Assembly: GCF_026262505.1 (NCBI RefSeq)
Contig: NC_067206.1
Span: 2,108,001 to 2,172,000, forward strand
DNA from: Trichomonas vaginalis G3
Lineage: Eukaryota; Parabasalia; Trichomonadida; Trichomonadidae
Direction: 5' to 3'
DNA length: 64,000 bases
This document shows positions 20,798-30,814 of the stretch, piece by piece. The position numbers and the translations under genes were made by a program. How positions within the stretch are numbered: position 1 is the stretch's first letter; every line of letters starts with the position of its first letter. The notes under the pieces are model-generated. The model ran no database searches. It was given only the letters and a program-made list of their open reading frames with translations, and was not told the DNA's origin.

Positions 20798-21620
20798 ATG
20801 GATTTAAATTCATCCACCCCTTATGAAGAATTAACAGATGTATATAATACATACGTGGATGATATGATTAATGAAGCATTGAGTAATAATAGAAATGCTC
20901 TATCTAAGGAAAAATTAATGAAAATTCCATATTCTGAATGTTACTTAAATTCAATCACTGCAGCAATTGGTAAACAAAATAAAGGTAAAACATTAACGAT
21001 ATTAAAACAAATTATCATTATTGCTAACACCTCCCCCTATTCACATGTGTTAATTTATATCAACCGTTCAGGTTCACCTTCAGATGATACATTTGAATCT
21101 TTAAAGCATTTAATCAAAATTCCAATTATTTATTTATCACAAGAAGAAGCAGAAGATTATTTAAAAAACTTTTTAATGTATAAAGAATTATATAATACAA
21201 TCAAGAAGCAAGGATTAGAGAATAAAATTATTGATAAACAACGGGATGAATTATTTGAAACACTTTCCATTTCAAATTTTGATAAAGAATTTTTGCATTC
21301 ACTAATTTTTCTAGATGATGCCGTGAAATCAAAACTAATAACAAATGAGAAATCATATTTTAATCAGTTATTAACTCAATGTCGACACATTCAGTGTTCA
21401 TTCTTTATGGCTGTTCAATATTTCAAAGCATTAAGCACAAACATTAAATCAAATCTATCAACACTTTCATTTTTAGTGGGTTTTAGTCACAGTTGAACGT
21501 TATGCTTTATCAAGTGAATTTACCATGAGCATTAATGAACTTTACACACAATATCAACAATTAGGAGAACATGGAAAAATAATAGTTGATTTAAATAAAG
21601 GAAGTGTTAAATTTGATTAA
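20798..21620 (+). pseudogene. Genome-packaging ATPase (FtsK/HerA superfamily), broken
   Basis: The motor that would pump element DNA into the capsid. The main frame shows a Walker A loop, GKQNKGKT, at residues 58-65 and a Walker B motif, LIFLDD, at 169-174, followed by a CRHIQCSFFMAVQYF strand as in Polinton and adenovirus-type ATPases. It follows the major capsid gene by 24 bp, the usual order. The C-terminal end lies past one break. The ATG directly follows ATTTATTTTTGATTAA, the T-rich promoter-like motif seen before other genes of this element. Confidence 0.75.
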
Positions 21621-21660
21621 CTTTTTATAATTAATTTTTATTTTTTATTTATAATTAAAC

Positions 21661-22601
21661 ATGACAGAAATTGCAAATCTTCTACAGGTTCCATTAAAAC
21701 AAGGGACAAACAAAAAGGGTGCATATAATAGAACTATGAAAGTTCCAGACGGAATGAAAGAATTAGTCCACATTGTTGCCGGTCTTCAAAAGGATGTTAA
21801 AACAAATGAGAAACGTTTTAACATTACAGAAGCTCAAGCATATGCCAAACGTCATGGACAAATTGGGAAGCACACGAAGCAGACATTACGGGTCCAAATG
21901 GAAAACCCGATGGTATAAATGAAGTTTTCGTTACTGATGGTCAAGGTAATATTAAAGTCATAAATGGTTATAATTAACTATAACTGATTATCCTAAACGT
22001 AAAGCATATAATGAACGTTATCCTATGCAATTTGATGAAAATGGAAAAGCTGTTAAACAATACATTGGAGAAGGTGAACATGGTCCAATGTATTCATACC
22101 ATCTTAATCCATATTCTTATTTCAATGAAGAATTAAATGCTGTTGAAGAGGGACCGGATGGATTACCACGATATGTTAATCAGTTTGATGGTCAATATGC
22201 AAATATTAGACCTGAAATTCCAGCTAAGAAATTCTTTAAAGTTCTTTATTCGATCCAGTGTTCAATGAACAGAAAGAAGCAATGAAAGCAGATTTAAACC
22301 AATTCAAGTGGCAAGAATTTCTTCATCTTCACTTTCAGAAGCGTTCAAGGAATTGATAAAGAAACCACTTTATTCTCAACAAGGTTATAACTTTGATTTA
22401 ATTAAAGAAAGTGATAGACGTAAATTAGAAAAATCAGATGGTTTTAAGAATGCATGTAATGAAATGATTAAAGATATTGTAAATGATAAAATAAGACTGG
22501 AAGAAACTCAAAGCAATATCAATAACATAATTGGTGCAGTTACAAAGAAAGTATAAGCAAACAATGATGAACCTTGGGATATTACCGTAACAACTAAATA
22601 A
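21661..22601 (+). pseudogene. Unknown structural-region protein, broken
   Basis: About 940 bp of coding-like sequence just after the packaging ATPase. The first part ([20 protein letters not shown]) looks basic and nucleic-acid-like; the middle contains YIGEGEHGPMYSYHLNPYSY; the end is helical (KKPLYSQQGYNFDLIKESDR). It looks broken about three times. I recognise no family. Position among capsid genes suggests a virion protein. An ATG preceded by TTTTTATTTTTTATTTATAA sets the start. Confidence 0.4.
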
Positions 22602-22638
22602 AACTTAAATATATTTTTCTTTTTTTATTCAATTATAA

Positions 22639-23332
22639 ATGAGAAGACGTTTCACAAGTCAAAAGAAACTAACGCAAAAGCAGAGATTACGGTTGGTTAT
22701 AACGTAAATGATGATAAATCACGAATTATTCAAAATGTTAAAGTTAATGTTAGCCCGAATTAACAAGGTCAGCAACTCAACCAAATTTATTAACTCGGAC
22801 TTACCGAAAAAGGAGGAGGAGCAAAATAAAGAAGATGGAGACCCAATCATTTTATCTGAACCCGGTAAAGAACCTGTTGAAATTCCCACTTATCCAACAT
22901 ACCCCGCCTCTTTCATCAAACATCGAGAACCCAGGAATCTACGATTCCAGTCGCAATGCGCCATATAAAGTAGACATTAATTCTGAATTAATGAAAATTT
23001 ACCGTGATATAATAATTAATAATTATGATTCAATAATAAATTTAATTGACCAATCTGGTTTAATTATTTTACCTTATGAATCATTAATTCACATTATCGC
23101 CATTCTTTGTGATGTTCAAGATTCAGACGTTAAGATTCAATTTTTCATAGATGATGAGGTTTCATGCTGCGGAACAGTTGCAAAAATAAATCCTATAAAG
23201 GATATTAGCACAATTAAGATATCAAAGAACGGAACAACAACTGAACTTCATTTAACATATAATGATATTTATAATAAAATAGTTGATGAATATAAAATAT
23301 CACTTGAAAAATTCTTTGTTAAGGCTATTTAA
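22639..23332 (+). pseudogene. Conserved Polinton protein of unknown function (CCG family), broken
   Basis: Homologous to the gene at 57030-57644 in element C. Shared features are a start of type MR(R/S)..., a helix pattern L.(K/Q).(I/Y).(D/T)II, a segment ending in IILP or IILT, an acidic strand before a conserved CCG (here EVSCCGTVAKINPIKDI, in C EIECCGQTPLFMKIGNIRI), and a final Y.LSLEKF or Y.LCLKYV. Such conservation in otherwise divergent elements argues for an essential, probably structural, role. Broken about once or twice. I cannot name a domain. Confidence 0.55.
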
Positions 23333-23805
23333 TATTCAAGCATTAACATTATTGAATAATAATCCTTTGAATCATAATCAATAATAATTGACCTTTCACC
23401 AGTTTCTATCGTTTGTTTTATTTCTTTTTGTTCCCCACTATCTGGATCGGTCATTGTAATTGTTTTTGTTATAGTATCAGCTTTATCTTTAACTTCAATC
23501 TTTTTTCCATCAGGATATTTAAACCAAAATTCCAAAAATTCGATATTGTCAATCTGTTCATATTTTAATCTATCAATTACATTTTTAATACCATCTGAAA
23601 ATCTTATGAAATGGTCATTATATGGGTTTGATTGAACTAAATTTGAATGAAGTGAAATATAACCTGTTATGAATATGACATTGACTCATATTTTCTGAAA
23701 ACACTAAAATTTATAACATGAATGAATTTCTTATTCGTTGAATTTAAATTCTTGAGGTAATCTTATTCTAGTTTTATTTATCACTGAAAATAACGCTTTA
23801 CCATA
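23332..23805 (-). pseudogene. Unknown gene remnant, divergent from minor capsid gene
   Basis: The last part (about 23332-23535) encodes EFWFKYPDGKKIEVKDKADT and GERSIIIDYDSKDYYSIM; upstream pieces to about 23805 keep coding character (FSVINKTRIRLPQEFKFNE). Its start would share a short divergent region with the plus-strand gene at 23824. Broken two or three times, function unknown. Confidence 0.35.
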
Positions 23806-23823
23806 TTTTTAATCGTAATAAAA

Positions 23824-24530
23824 ATGTCAATTATCAATATTATTTCGAATAATAGCTGTGAATTAAATTTAACAGTTAGCGGAATTTATAATGTTACTCT
23901 CGTTTCTGTGAGTGGTAAATTTAATCCCATTCTTTTAGACCCTTCAGATTATATATCATTTATTAAAGATGACTTGAAAAAACGTATGATATGTATATAA
24001 ATAATGTGATAGCGAAATGGGATATTAACATGATTTTAAGTTATTTAAATGAATCATTTATCGTATGGTATGAAGAAAATTTTAAATCAAAACCGATAAA
24101 CTTTTTGAACTTGATGAAATAAATAACCTTATTAAATTTCCGCTGAAAATTAAATTTTGTACTCCTCATCTTCGTTCATTGTTGGGGATATTAAATTTTG
24201 AAAAAGATGTTGGGATGTTTTGTATTCTGACACTGGTTCCAATTTCATTTTAATCAGATGTGATAAAGTTAATACCCCAATGAGATTTTCACATCAAACA
24301 TTAGACCCTAACTCTTACCCATCAATAAAAACATTTTATCCATCAACTTAAACACATTTTCTTTATCATATCCGTTTCAATTATCCGGGAATTCATTTAT
24401 TCTTCATTCAAAAGATTTATCAAATATTAAATTTAGAATAACTGACCTATTTGATTGTGATTAGAATTCATGAATGAAATATTATGGCAATTTCAAATAG
24501 AAAAAATAGCTGATGAGATAACAGATTAAA
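23824..24530 (+). pseudogene. Minor capsid (penton-like) protein, broken
   Basis: Starts MSIINIISNNSCELNLTVSG. Near the end it has SKDLSNIKFRITDLFD, which matches the end pattern of the element C protein at 55980-56765 (HNLKDMQFRLVDFQG). A (D/N)L.(N/D)(I/M).FR(I/L).D signature near the C terminus is typical of beta-rich minor capsid or penton-like proteins of Polintons, which fill the fivefold corners. Broken several times. The assignment is moderate. Confidence 0.45.
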
Positions 24531-24553
24531 TATTTATTTTTAAATCATAATAA

Positions 24554-26646
24554 ATGATTAAACAACAGCAACCACAACAACTTAAGGCACAAAGCACCCA
24601 GGTCCCTCAGACCATTACATACGCCATATATGCATATAATTCAAAGACGGCAGAACAAACGCAAAGGTTGAAATATGGAGATTTGGAGATAGTATTGAAA
24701 AATGACCATTTCGAATTCGTTTGCAAAGGTGGTGCAGTGATATCAAATATAAAAGAAATTTTATTTATGAATTCAAAAATTAAAGGTATAACGGATGATA
24801 TAACATCAATTCCACCAGAAGAACAGAGATATTACGCATTAAATGCATTTCCTAAAGTTTTGAAGATTGGAAGATTTAATTTAAATGAGGAATTCATAAA
24901 GGTTTCCTAAATGACATAATGAAGAAGCAGATAAGGAATATGTGGATAGTGAGTTAATGAAGAAAGGCAAATTTGGTTTATGTTGATGAAAAAGATAATG
25001 AAATTAAAGAAAGGGTTGAATGGTATCATGAATGGACATCAAAGATTTTAAAACTAAAGCCGATACAGGATGGGTTTCAGGATGTTTAGACCTTAAAGCG
25101 GATAAAATATGTTAACGATGAGTTAGAGAAGAAAGCAGATAAGGAATATGTGGATAGTGAGTTAGAAAGAAAGCTAATATATCATTTGTTAATGAAGAAA
25201 TAAAACAATCAGAGGTCTATTTTACTCCACCATTTTTAAATTTTATGAAATCATCAGATAAAACCTTTGATATAGATTCTTTTGAATGGATATGTTTCGA
25301 TGGAGTGACCATGTATTTATTTTATACAGCTGGAGTGCTTTATTATTTTAAAACAAATGATTTTAAAAACTATGAATCATTTACTCCATCTGTTTTGAAT
25401 CCTGATACACGAAAGCCAATCATTAATCCAAGAATTTTATATGTTGAATATAATAACGGTAAATTTATGGGAATGATAACGGTTGGAGATGATTTTTGCC
25501 CTTGTTATTCATTCGATTGTATCCAATGGTTCAAATGTAATTTAAATCAAGATGCTAAATTTAAATATCCAAATAATCCTATTAGATGTGTTAATAATAA
25601 ATGGGTACTAATTTATGAAGTCAATCAAATTTTCATTAGTGAGGATGGGATAAATTATTATATGTTTAGTATGATGTCATCAGATTTGAAAATTGATTAT
25701 ACAAGTAAATGGTATTACATTAACAACATGTATTTTATCCTACAAAATGATAAAATTTATAGATCATCTTCAATACCACAAGGTCAATTTGAACAAATTT
25801 TTCAAGCTGATGGAGACATTGAAGCTTTATGTTATGGATCAAATGTTTATGTTCTCGTTTCAGGTGAAATGGTCTATTCATATCCTGTAAGTTATAACAG
25901 ACATATTTATTTATCACAGGATTTATCAAATTGGGAATTGGTTTATTCATTCACTCCAAAACTTACTCAAAATTATAGATTTACAAATTTATTTTATATT
26001 GATGGGTATTTCATTGCTTTAGGATGTGGTGATTTAGTAAATATCAGTAGTGATGGAAGAAACTGGTCTGAAATCACAAAATTTCAAGATGTTAGAAAAG
26101 CAATTTTCAAAAATAATACGTTAATATTGATAACAAGACCAGTTTTAAATACTCACCCAAATTCAATATTATATAATAAATTCAATATTCATAATGGATT
26201 AAATACAATTCTTGAGATGATTTACCCCATTGGTTCTATTTATACATCAATGAACTCAACAAATCCATCAACAGTTTAGGTTTTCGGTGTGGAAGCAGAT
26301 TGTAGATAAATTCTTATACTGTGCTAGATATTCAAAGCAAACAGGAGGTTCGAAGAAAATTACTGAAGCAAACCTTCCACCGCACACTCATACAGGAACT
26401 ACAAACACAACAGGTAATCATTCACATACAATAACAAAAAGAGGTTATAGAAATCTTGCAGCAGGTTCGGATAGACAGGGAATGGATAGATATGATATTT
26501 CAAGCGACCCAGTAGATTCAAGCGCAGGTATTTTCTGTGGAACCACAGGAAATCATTCACACACTTTCACAACAAATCCAACAGGCTCGGGTAAAGATTA
26601 CATGCCACCATTTGTGACTGTATTCGCATGGTACCGCGTTCATTGA
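24554..26646 (+). pseudogene. Fibre protein with phage tail-collar domain, broken
   Basis: N-terminal region: MIKQQQPQQLKAQ then a beta-type anchor. Around 24930-25190 there are shaft-like repeats KADKEYVDSEL, as in phage fibres. A 344-residue beta-rich part (25245-26279) with regularly spaced ISEDGINYY, ISSDGRNWS and YSFDCIQWF looks like a sialidase or beta-propeller-type repeat domain. The end has the phage tail-collar signature: YPIGSIYTSMNSTNP, FLYCARYS, NLPPHTHTGTTNTTGNHSHT and a terminal DYMPPFVTVFAWYRVH. It would bind a cell-surface receptor. Broken about three to five times. The collar part is nearly identical in DNA to that of element C. Confidence 0.75.
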
Positions 26647-26689
26647 ATGAACTAAATATATTTTATGTCTGTAATTAATTAGGTAATGA

Positions 26690-27390
26690 AGTAATGAATG
26701 AACTGCAGAAATATATTTTATCGTTAATGTTTACGTTAATGGTTACGTTAATGGTTACGTTAATGTTTACGTTAATGTTTATGTTAATGCTTTCAGGTTA
26801 TTCAATAATTAATTATTTTTGAAGAACTGAAGGGGTCACCAGGTCACCAGGTCACCAGGTCATTTAACTTCTCTGAAAAAATGTGACAACATGACATTTA
26901 GACAACATCACAGGAGGAAGGCAGTTATGACTTATTTTTGAAGAACTGAAGGGGTCACCAGGTCACCAGGTCACCAGGTCATTTAACTTCTCTGAAAAAA
27001 TGTGACAACATGACATTTAGACAACATCACAGGAGGAAGGCAGTTATGACTTATTTTTGAAGAACTGAAGGGGTCACCAGGTCACCAGGTCACCAGGTCA
27101 TTTAACTTCTCTGAAAAAATGTGACAACATGACATTTAGACAACATCACAGGAGGAAGGCAGTTATGACTTATTTTTGAAGAACTGAAGGGGTCACCAGG
27201 TCACCAGGTCACCAGGTCATTTAACTTCTCTGAAAAAATGTGACAACATGACATTTAGACAACATCACAGGAGGAAGGCAGTTATGACTTATTTTTGAAG
27301 AACTGAAGGGGTCACCAGGTCACCAGGTCACCAGGTCATTTAACTTCTCTGAAAAAATGTGACAACATGACATTTAGACAACATTTACGA
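26690..27390. repeat. 119-bp tandem repeats upstream of PrimPol-helicase
   Basis: Opens with short repeats GTTACGTTAATG (about 26720-26790), then five tandem units of exactly 119 bp starting at 26812, 26931, 27050, 27169 and 27288, the last partial. Each contains TATTTTTGAAGAACTGAAGG, three CCAGGTCA octamers, AACTTCTCTGAAAAAATGTG and ACAACATGACATTTAGAC. The array ends 70 bp before the helicase ATG. The copies are almost identical, so the array was recently homogenised. Confidence 0.95.
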
Positions 27391-27456
27391 AAATTTGATG
27401 CAGTCCAAAAATAAAGTTAGTTTTAAAATTATTTTTATTTTTTTATTCCTATATAA

Positions 27457-29772
27457 ATGACAGCAACAAACAACAGCAACAGCAACTTTATCATTTCTGA
27501 TGAACAAGTTATTGATTCATTAGCTGAGGAATTAGTTGTGGCAGAAACTAAAACCCTCAACGAAAGAATTGGTGAAAACAAGATTGATTTACATAACTAC
27601 CTCAAACATGATGGAGGAAGAGGAAGGAAAACTGGTACAGCTTTATTAGTAAATAAAATTTCAAATTTAACGATTATAGATGTTGATATCAATAAATCAT
27701 ACAATGATGAACTTAAAGAAACAGTTAGAAAAGACATTTTATCAAAACTTTCGGATAAAGATGTTATCGTTAAAACCGCTTCAGGAGGTCTTCACATTTA
27801 TTGCAACACTAATTTCTTCTATGCAGTTTCGAACAGAATGATTAAATGTTATTCCTGCAATGATTATGATATTGACATAATGACTTCTATTGATGATTCA
27901 AAGCGTTCATTAGTAGTTATGGCTGATTCAAGAGTTCGCAAGAATGCATCAGAACCAATCAATACATACTCATTCATTCGTGGAAGTTATGATTCAACAT
28001 TAACCAGAACAGTAAACGATATATTAAATGATTTGAATATTAAGGTAAGAGTTGAACAGAAGAACGAAGAAATAAAGAATATCATGAATGAAAACAAAGA
28101 TGTAAACATTGACGATAAACTTGCCCAGAGCATAGTTGATGGCATCTGTGATTTTGAAGTACATAATGATGGTGGAAACATGAATTTAGAAAAAGAAATA
28201 ACATTATTCACACTGTTTCAAGCTATTAATTCGTTACCAGATCATTTAATTAATGAAGCATACGATAACGTTTATAACTTCTGCAGTTTACCAGAAAATG
28301 CAAAAAGTAATTTTGAAAAAGCACGTAGTAGATATGCACATTTAATGACTTCTCCATTTGTTTTGGTGAAGATTCTAAAACTTTATCAAAAGGAATATTA
28401 TGATGAATATGTTTTACCTTTATTACGTAAGCCAAAAATAACATTTGATATCAAACTTGATGACTCGTTTTTGATAACAGATATTAGACGCAAGGCTGAA
28501 AATCATCAGTATAAAAACAGTTCTGAAGTAATTGAGGATTTATCACGTGTAATTCGTTTTGTAGATTGTGGAAACAAATATTTCATTCAGAAAGATTACA
28601 ACATACACGACAAAATGAATCAAATATCATTTGTTCTTCAGTCAAACATGAAAGAGTCACTCAAAATGATTAAATTATTTAAAGAAGAAGGTAAAACCAT
28701 AACAGCATGGGACGTACTATTAAATCAATTGTCTTCATTAACCGTTAAGGGTGTTTGCTTTAAATCTGATTCTCCAGATGTTTTCTCAACGTTTCAGGGT
28801 TATAAATACAACATTCTTGAAAAGCCTGATTACTCAAAAATTGAGAGGTTTATGAATTTCATTAAAGAAGCCATTTGTGATAATAACGATGAAGTGTATA
28901 AATACCTTCTCGGCTGGATTGCATCAATGATTCAACATCCTGGAATCAAGAATGAAACAGCAATTATTTTGAAAGGACTTCAGGGAACAGGTAAAAACAG
29001 ATTTACAGATATTATTTCTGAACTTCTCGCTGGTTATTCATGTAAAAACATTACTGAAATAAGTGAGCTAACGGGTAATTTCAACTCAGTAGTTGAAAAT
29101 AAAATGTTTCTTGTACTTAATGAACTCAAGAATGTAGGTGAAGACAGACTCGCAAACTTCAACGCTTTGAAATCAATTATTACGGATAATGAGATTAGAA
29201 TTAATGAAAAGAATCAACCCAGAAGAACAGCACAGAACGTTGCAAACTTCATTTTCGTAACTAACAACGTCTACCCTGTCAAAATTGAAGTTGGAGACAG
29301 AAGATACATAGTTTTAAGGGTTAATGGTAAATTCAAGGGTCAATTTGATTACTTCAAGAATTTAATGGATTCATGCACTAAGGAATTTTATGATAATTTA
29401 CTGACGTATTTTATGCAATATGACCTTTCGTCATTTAATGTACGAATCATACCGATGACTGAAGCCAAACAAGATTTAATAGAATTATCAACAAATCCTT
29501 TAGATGAATGGATAAATACACATTATGATGAATTATGTGCAGGTATGACGTGTAAAAATGCTCTATTCTGCAAACCATCAGACATGAAAGACAAAAACTT
29601 TCAAATGAGCATTAAGGATAAATGTGAAAGGAAACAAAGAAAAATAGATGGTAAACAAACATGGTATTATGTTTTGAAAGAAGAAATGAAAGGATTATAT
29701 AAACAAATTGAACCAAACGATAATGAGGAATCATTTACTGACGATGAAATACCTGTGAATGAAGCTTTATAA
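27457..29772 (+). CDS. PrimPol-SF3 helicase fusion (771 aa)
   Basis: A whole 771-residue replication protein. Residues about 35-200 look like an archaeo-eukaryotic primase-polymerase: GRKTGTALLVNK, then IIDVD at about 74-78 (metal-binding acidic pair) and SGGLHIYC at about 109-116. Residues about 470-700 form an SF3/D5-type helicase: Walker A GLQGTGKN at about 507-514, LVLNEL, FIFVTNNVYPVKI and DRRYIVLRVNGKFKG. It would synthesise primers and unwind the element. Homologous to the helicase of element A. The gene stands between two opposed tandem-repeat arrays, as an origin-linked initiator might. Most animal Polintons lack it and rely on PolB alone; it is more usual in virophages and Polinton-like viruses. 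The ATG follows TTTTATTCCTATATAA. Confidence 0.88.
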   Translation: MTATNNSNSNFIISDEQVIDSLAEELVVAETKTLNERIGENKIDLHNYLKHDGGRGRKTGTALLVNKISNLTIIDVDINKSYNDELKETVRKDILSKLSDKDVIVKTASGGLHIYCNTNFFYAVSNRMIKCYSCNDYDIDIMTSIDDSKRSLVVMADSRVRKNASEPINTYSFIRGSYDSTLTRTVNDILNDLNIKVRVEQKNEEIKNIMNENKDVNIDDKLAQSIVDGICDFEVHNDGGNMNLEKEITLFTLFQAINSLPDHLINEAYDNVYNFCSLPENAKSNFEKARSRYAHLMTSPFVLVKILKLYQKEYYDEYVLPLLRKPKITFDIKLDDSFLITDIRRKAENHQYKNSSEVIEDLSRVIRFVDCGNKYFIQKDYNIHDKMNQISFVLQSNMKESLKMIKLFKEEGKTITAWDVLLNQLSSLTVKGVCFKSDSPDVFSTFQGYKYNILEKPDYSKIERFMNFIKEAICDNNDEVYKYLLGWIASMIQHPGIKNETAIILKGLQGTGKNRFTDIISELLAGYSCKNITEISELTGNFNSVVENKMFLVLNELKNVGEDRLANFNALKSIITDNEIRINEKNQPRRTAQNVANFIFVTNNVYPVKIEVGDRRYIVLRVNGKFKGQFDYFKNLMDSCTKEFYDNLLTYFMQYDLSSFNVRIIPMTEAKQDLIELSTNPLDEWINTHYDELCAGMTCKNALFCKPSDMKDKNFQMSIKDKCERKQRKIDGKQTWYYVLKEEMKGLYKQIEPNDNEESFTDDEIPVNEAL

Positions 29773-29794
29773 AGTATGACTGGAATTTATTTTT

Positions 29795-30300
29795 GCCTTC
29801 CTCCTGTGATGTTGTCAAAATGTCATGTTGTCTCATTTTTTCAGAGAAGTTAAATGACCTGGTGACCTGGTGACCTGGTGACCCCTTCAGTTCTTCAAAA
29901 ATAATTAATTATTGAATAACCCATGATGTTGTCAAAATGTCATGTTGTCTCATTTTTTCAGAGAAGTTAAATGACCTGGTGACCTGGTGACCTGGTGACC
30001 CCTTCAGTTCTTCAAAAATAATTAATTATTGAATAACCCATGATGTTGTCAAAATGTCATGTTGTCACATTTTTTCAGAGAAGTTAAATGACCTGGTGAC
30101 CTGGTGACCTGGTGACCCCTTCAGTTCTTCAAAAATAATTAATTATTGAATAACCCATGATGTTGTCAAAATGTCATGTTGTCTCATTTTTTCAGAGAAG
30201 TTAAATGACCTGGTGACCTGGTGACCCCTTCAGTTCTTCAAAAATAATTAATTATTGAATAACCCATGATGTTGTCAAAATGTCATGTTGTCACAAACTT
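29795..30300. repeat. 117-bp tandem repeats downstream of PrimPol-helicase, inverted orientation
   Basis: Units begin GATGTTGTCAAAATGTCATG at 29808, 29925, 30042, 30159 and 30268: a period of 117 bp, the fourth 8 bp shorter because it has two instead of three GACCTGGT octamers. The sequence is the reverse complement of the upstream array over most of its length but the linker differs (AATTAATTATTGAATAACCC). So the helicase gene lies between inverted repeat arrays. Confidence 0.95.
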
Positions 30301-30337
30301 TAGAACGGCATAATTTAAATTTTTATTTTTATCATAA

Positions 30338-30502
30338 ATGAATACCCCACAAGCTCAAAATTTACCACGAATCATAACAAGGGAGGAAAGGATAAAAATG
30401 ATGCAAGAACATGTTAAAAATAACAAACCACTAAAATTGAGAAAATGTGGTTATGCAGTAATGATGGAAAGAGAGATGTTGTCGAAGAGGAATAAAAATT
30501 AA
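30338..30502 (+). CDS. Small basic hypothetical protein (54 aa)
   Basis: Starts MNTPQAQNLPRIITREER, ends KRNKN; 54 residues, basic. The ATG follows TTTTTATTTTTATCATAA, the same leader type as other genes here, which is the main support for its being real. It overlaps the stop of the opposite gene at 30499 by a few bases. No homologue is recognised. Confidence 0.45.
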   Translation: MNTPQAQNLPRIITREERIKMMQEHVKNNKPLKLRKCGYAVMMEREMLSKRNKN

Positions 30503-30795
30503 ATTTGGATAGAGTTTAAAAATTCATCTTTATTAAATTCATCTCTTCCAACCAATTTATTTATTCTATTAAATTCTTTTATTTTTGCTTCACTCAGTTT
30601 AATGATTGAACGGTAAGTTTCTAATTTTTCGATTATTTCTTTCCTCTCTTTATCGTTTTCAGTTCCATTAGTTTTATTGTTTTCAACCCCACCGCATTGC
30701 GGCTTCTTTTTGTAATAGCATATTTTTGATTTAATTCTGTTTAGTTTCTTTTTATATTCATCGTCTGGACTCTTGACTGCTTTGTTGTCACTCAT
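30499..30795 (-). CDS. Small coiled-coil protein (98 aa)
   Basis: A whole 98-residue, highly charged protein. Residues 12-30 (YKKKLNRIKSKICYYKK) and 50-80 are helical. Residues 31-38 (KPQCGGVE) are encoded by a GC-rich inverted repeat (30683-30704) that also occurs, in the same reading phase, in two genes of element C. It lies just downstream of the integrase, on the same strand. Function unknown. Confidence 0.55.
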   Translation of the reverse strand: MSDNKAVKSPDDEYKKKLNRIKSKICYYKKKPQCGGVENNKTNGTENDKERKEIIEKLETYRSIIKLSEAKIKEFNRINKLVGRDEFNKDEFLNSIQI

Positions 30796-30814
30796 TTCTT
30801 ACGAAATAAAAAAA

